From positions 62,001-126,000 of the forward strand of contig NZ_JAFAJM010000017.1 of assembly GCF_019236175.1 (NCBI RefSeq): a stretch of DNA of 64,000 bases. The letters run 5' to 3'. The notes under the pieces are model-generated. The model did not search any database. It was not told where the DNA came from and saw nothing but the letters and a program-made list of their open reading frames with translations. The stretch is from Chryseobacterium sp. (GTDB lineage: Bacteria > Bacteroidota > Bacteroidia > Flavobacteriales > Weeksellaceae). Position numbers and translations under genes: made by a program. Each line of letters starts with the position of its first letter. The stretch's first letter is position 1. Below, in pieces: positions 63,122 through 64,000 of the stretch.

Positions 63122-63580
63122 ATGGAAGAAAAATCAAATTTTGACGAGTTTGATACAAAAAATAATATTGTACGGAGGCGAAGCTTATTACCATTATGGA
63201 TTAAAATTTTCCTATGGTTCTTTTTAATAGGCGGAACAGCAGGTGTAATTTTATTGTTAACAGGCTTCTTAATCACCAATTCTTCTTTATCCCTATACGG
63301 AATCAGGGCAGATCATCCTTATTCAGCAGCCGGGCTCTTCATCTGCTTTTTATTTATTTTCAAAGGTATTGTCTCCTATGGACTCTGGTTTGAGCAGAAA
63401 TGGGGACCAAAGGTCGGAATCATTGATGCTGTTTCAGGTATTCTAATCTGCATCTTCATGATGATTATTGCTCCTTTTACATTTCCTTCTGTTAGTTTTA
63501 ACATCAGATTGGAGCTGGTTCCTTTACTTTTCTATCTGATGAAAATGATAGAAATAAGAAAAACCTGGGAAAACCTATAA
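63122..63580 (+). CDS. Small membrane protein of unknown function
   Basis: A 152-residue protein with a charged N-terminus of about 20 residues and three to four membrane helices (about 24-52, 63-88, 98-122 and 126-145). I recognise no motif. It starts 16 nt after the ATP-grasp-like gene, so the two are cotranscribed; it might help move the product or be unrelated. Confidence 0.7.
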   Translation: MEEKSNFDEFDTKNNIVRRRSLLPLWIKIFLWFFLIGGTAGVILLLTGFLITNSSLSLYGIRADHPYSAAGLFICFLFIFKGIVSYGLWFEQKWGPKVGIIDAVSGILICIFMMIIAPFTFPSVSFNIRLELVPLLFYLMKMIEIRKTWENL

Positions 63581-63583
63581 AAA

Positions 63584-63617
63584 ATGGCGACCTTGAAAAT
63601 CTCAGTCACCATCTTTT
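63584..63617. terminator. Imperfect hairpin between the membrane protein gene and cphA
   Basis: ATGGCGAC and GTCACCAT are complementary at 7 of 8 positions across about 15 nt, flanked by A5 and CTTTTT, between convergent genes. It could serve both directions. Confidence 0.5.
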
Positions 63618-63649
63618 TATTCATTAAAGGAAATTCCTCGTTAGTCTGT

Positions 63650-64000
63650 TTATATTCTATCATCTTCAAGCAGTTCTCTTGCCTGATATTCCTGAACCAG
63701 CTCAATAGCATTAGAAATCACATCACTTAAAGCGGTAATAAAAGTACCTTCCTCAGCCATTCCTATTGCATGTTTTAAAGCTTCAATTTCTTTAGGAATA
63801 ATTTCGTAGCTCACCTCTTTACCGGCTTCATTGATTCCGTCTATGATTAAACCGTTTATTTCGTCCTCCGTTCTTCCTCGCAGATGTTTTTCATTCCGGA
63901 TAATAATGTAGTCAAACATTCTTCCTGCAATTTTTCCGCATTCTTTAATATCATTATCTCTTCTGTCGCCAACGCCGGAAATAATTCCTATTTTCTTTGT
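63650..64000 (-). CDS. cphA: Cyanophycin synthetase, C-terminal part (5' end beyond window)
   Basis: The frame is open to the right edge: 116 residues and a stop are visible. The sequence is the C-terminal Mur-ligase-like end of CphA, with GIISGVGDRRDNDIKECGKI, then DYIIIRNEKHLRGRTEDEI and EALKHAIGMAEEGTFI. CphA normally has about 870-900 residues (ATP-grasp plus Mur-ligase domains) and makes multi-L-arginyl-poly-L-aspartate. An ATG at 63919 inside the frame is internal, not the start. No cyanophycinase gene lies in the window. The gene converges on the amidoligase cluster, which also contains peptide- and amide-bond enzymes. Confidence 0.9.
   Translation of the reverse strand, partial: TKKIGIISGVGDRRDNDIKECGKIAGRMFDYIIIRNEKHLRGRTEDEINGLIIDGINEAGKEVSYEIIPKEIEALKHAIGMAEEGTFITALSDVISNAIELVQEYQARELLEDDRI

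Noticed and set aside
63650..63919. A free-standing 89-residue protein starting at ATG 63919
   Set aside because: The frame is open upstream to the window edge and reads as the C-terminal end of cyanophycin synthetase (GVGDRRD), so the ATG is internal.
1..64000. CRISPR arrays, tRNA or rRNA genes, insertion sequences, prophage
   Set aside because: No regularly spaced direct repeats with unique spacers, no tRNA-like or rRNA segments, no transposase, integrase or phage structural genes were seen.

Overview
The window looks like a chromosomal segment from a Chryseobacterium-like member of the Flavobacteriia (Weeksellaceae). The evidence is AT-rich intergenic DNA, promoters of the Bacteroidota type (TTG, about 19 nt, TAnnTTTG) in place of sigma-70 boxes, no Shine-Dalgarno signals, a type IX secretion cargo protein, an AtpB with a signal peptide, an F1Fo operon lacking atpD and atpC, and many small outer-membrane beta-barrels. 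I saw no rRNA, tRNA, CRISPR array, prophage or insertion sequence. Most of the window is housekeeping sequence.

Layout. 1-6400, minus strand: bifunctional nuclease with a UVR tail (cut by the window edge), electron transfer flavoprotein etfB-etfA, an SDR oxidoreductase, a T9SS cargo protein, an M20 dipeptidase and a small lipoprotein. 6500-13000, minus: THUMP-like methyltransferase, a GxxExxY protein beside an unusual inverted repeat, then udk, a DivIC/FtsB-like gene, the methylmalonyl-CoA mutase small subunit and a DinB protein, followed by a CNNM/CorC membrane protein with clpS. 13200-18700, minus: ATP synthase genes atpB-E-F-H-A-G plus a small membrane protein. ffh lies divergently. 20200-24600, minus: four outer-membrane barrel genes and phoH. 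24700-32800, mostly plus: SAM hydroxide adenosyltransferase, a lone 2-oxoacid dehydrogenase E2, serine hydrolase, ClC transporter and rpsF-rpsR-rplI. 33000-38100: an AraC regulator divergent from a TolC-HlyD-MFS tripartite exporter. 38300-43000: aldehyde dehydrogenase, thioredoxin, a LpxL-type acyltransferase, GT2 and a DEDD exonuclease. 43000-48800, minus: apaG, odhA-odhB and a SRPBCC protein. 49000-53800, minus: the glycogen operon glgB-glgA-glgC.

The most interesting region is 53961-64000. Reading away from the glycogen operon is a same-strand run: a carbohydrate-binding-module/esterase fusion, an M17 aminopeptidase, a biotin-carboxylase-like ATP-grasp, an alpha/beta hydrolase, a RimK-like ATP-grasp, a YbdK/GCS2 carboxylate-amine ligase, a class I glutamine amidotransferase, a third more divergent ATP-grasp-like protein and a membrane protein. 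Meeting it from the other side is the 3' end of a cyanophycin synthetase gene. Together these look like a pathway that builds, amidates and trims an amide- or peptide-bonded metabolite of unknown identity.

Two smaller themes recur. Three intergenic regions (7747-7870, 36396-36467, 48899-49050) carry short phased tandem repeats that reappear in inverted orientation. Several genes have the -7 box so close to the start codon that their transcripts should be nearly leaderless, and in several others the -7 box shows that an upstream in-frame start cannot be used.
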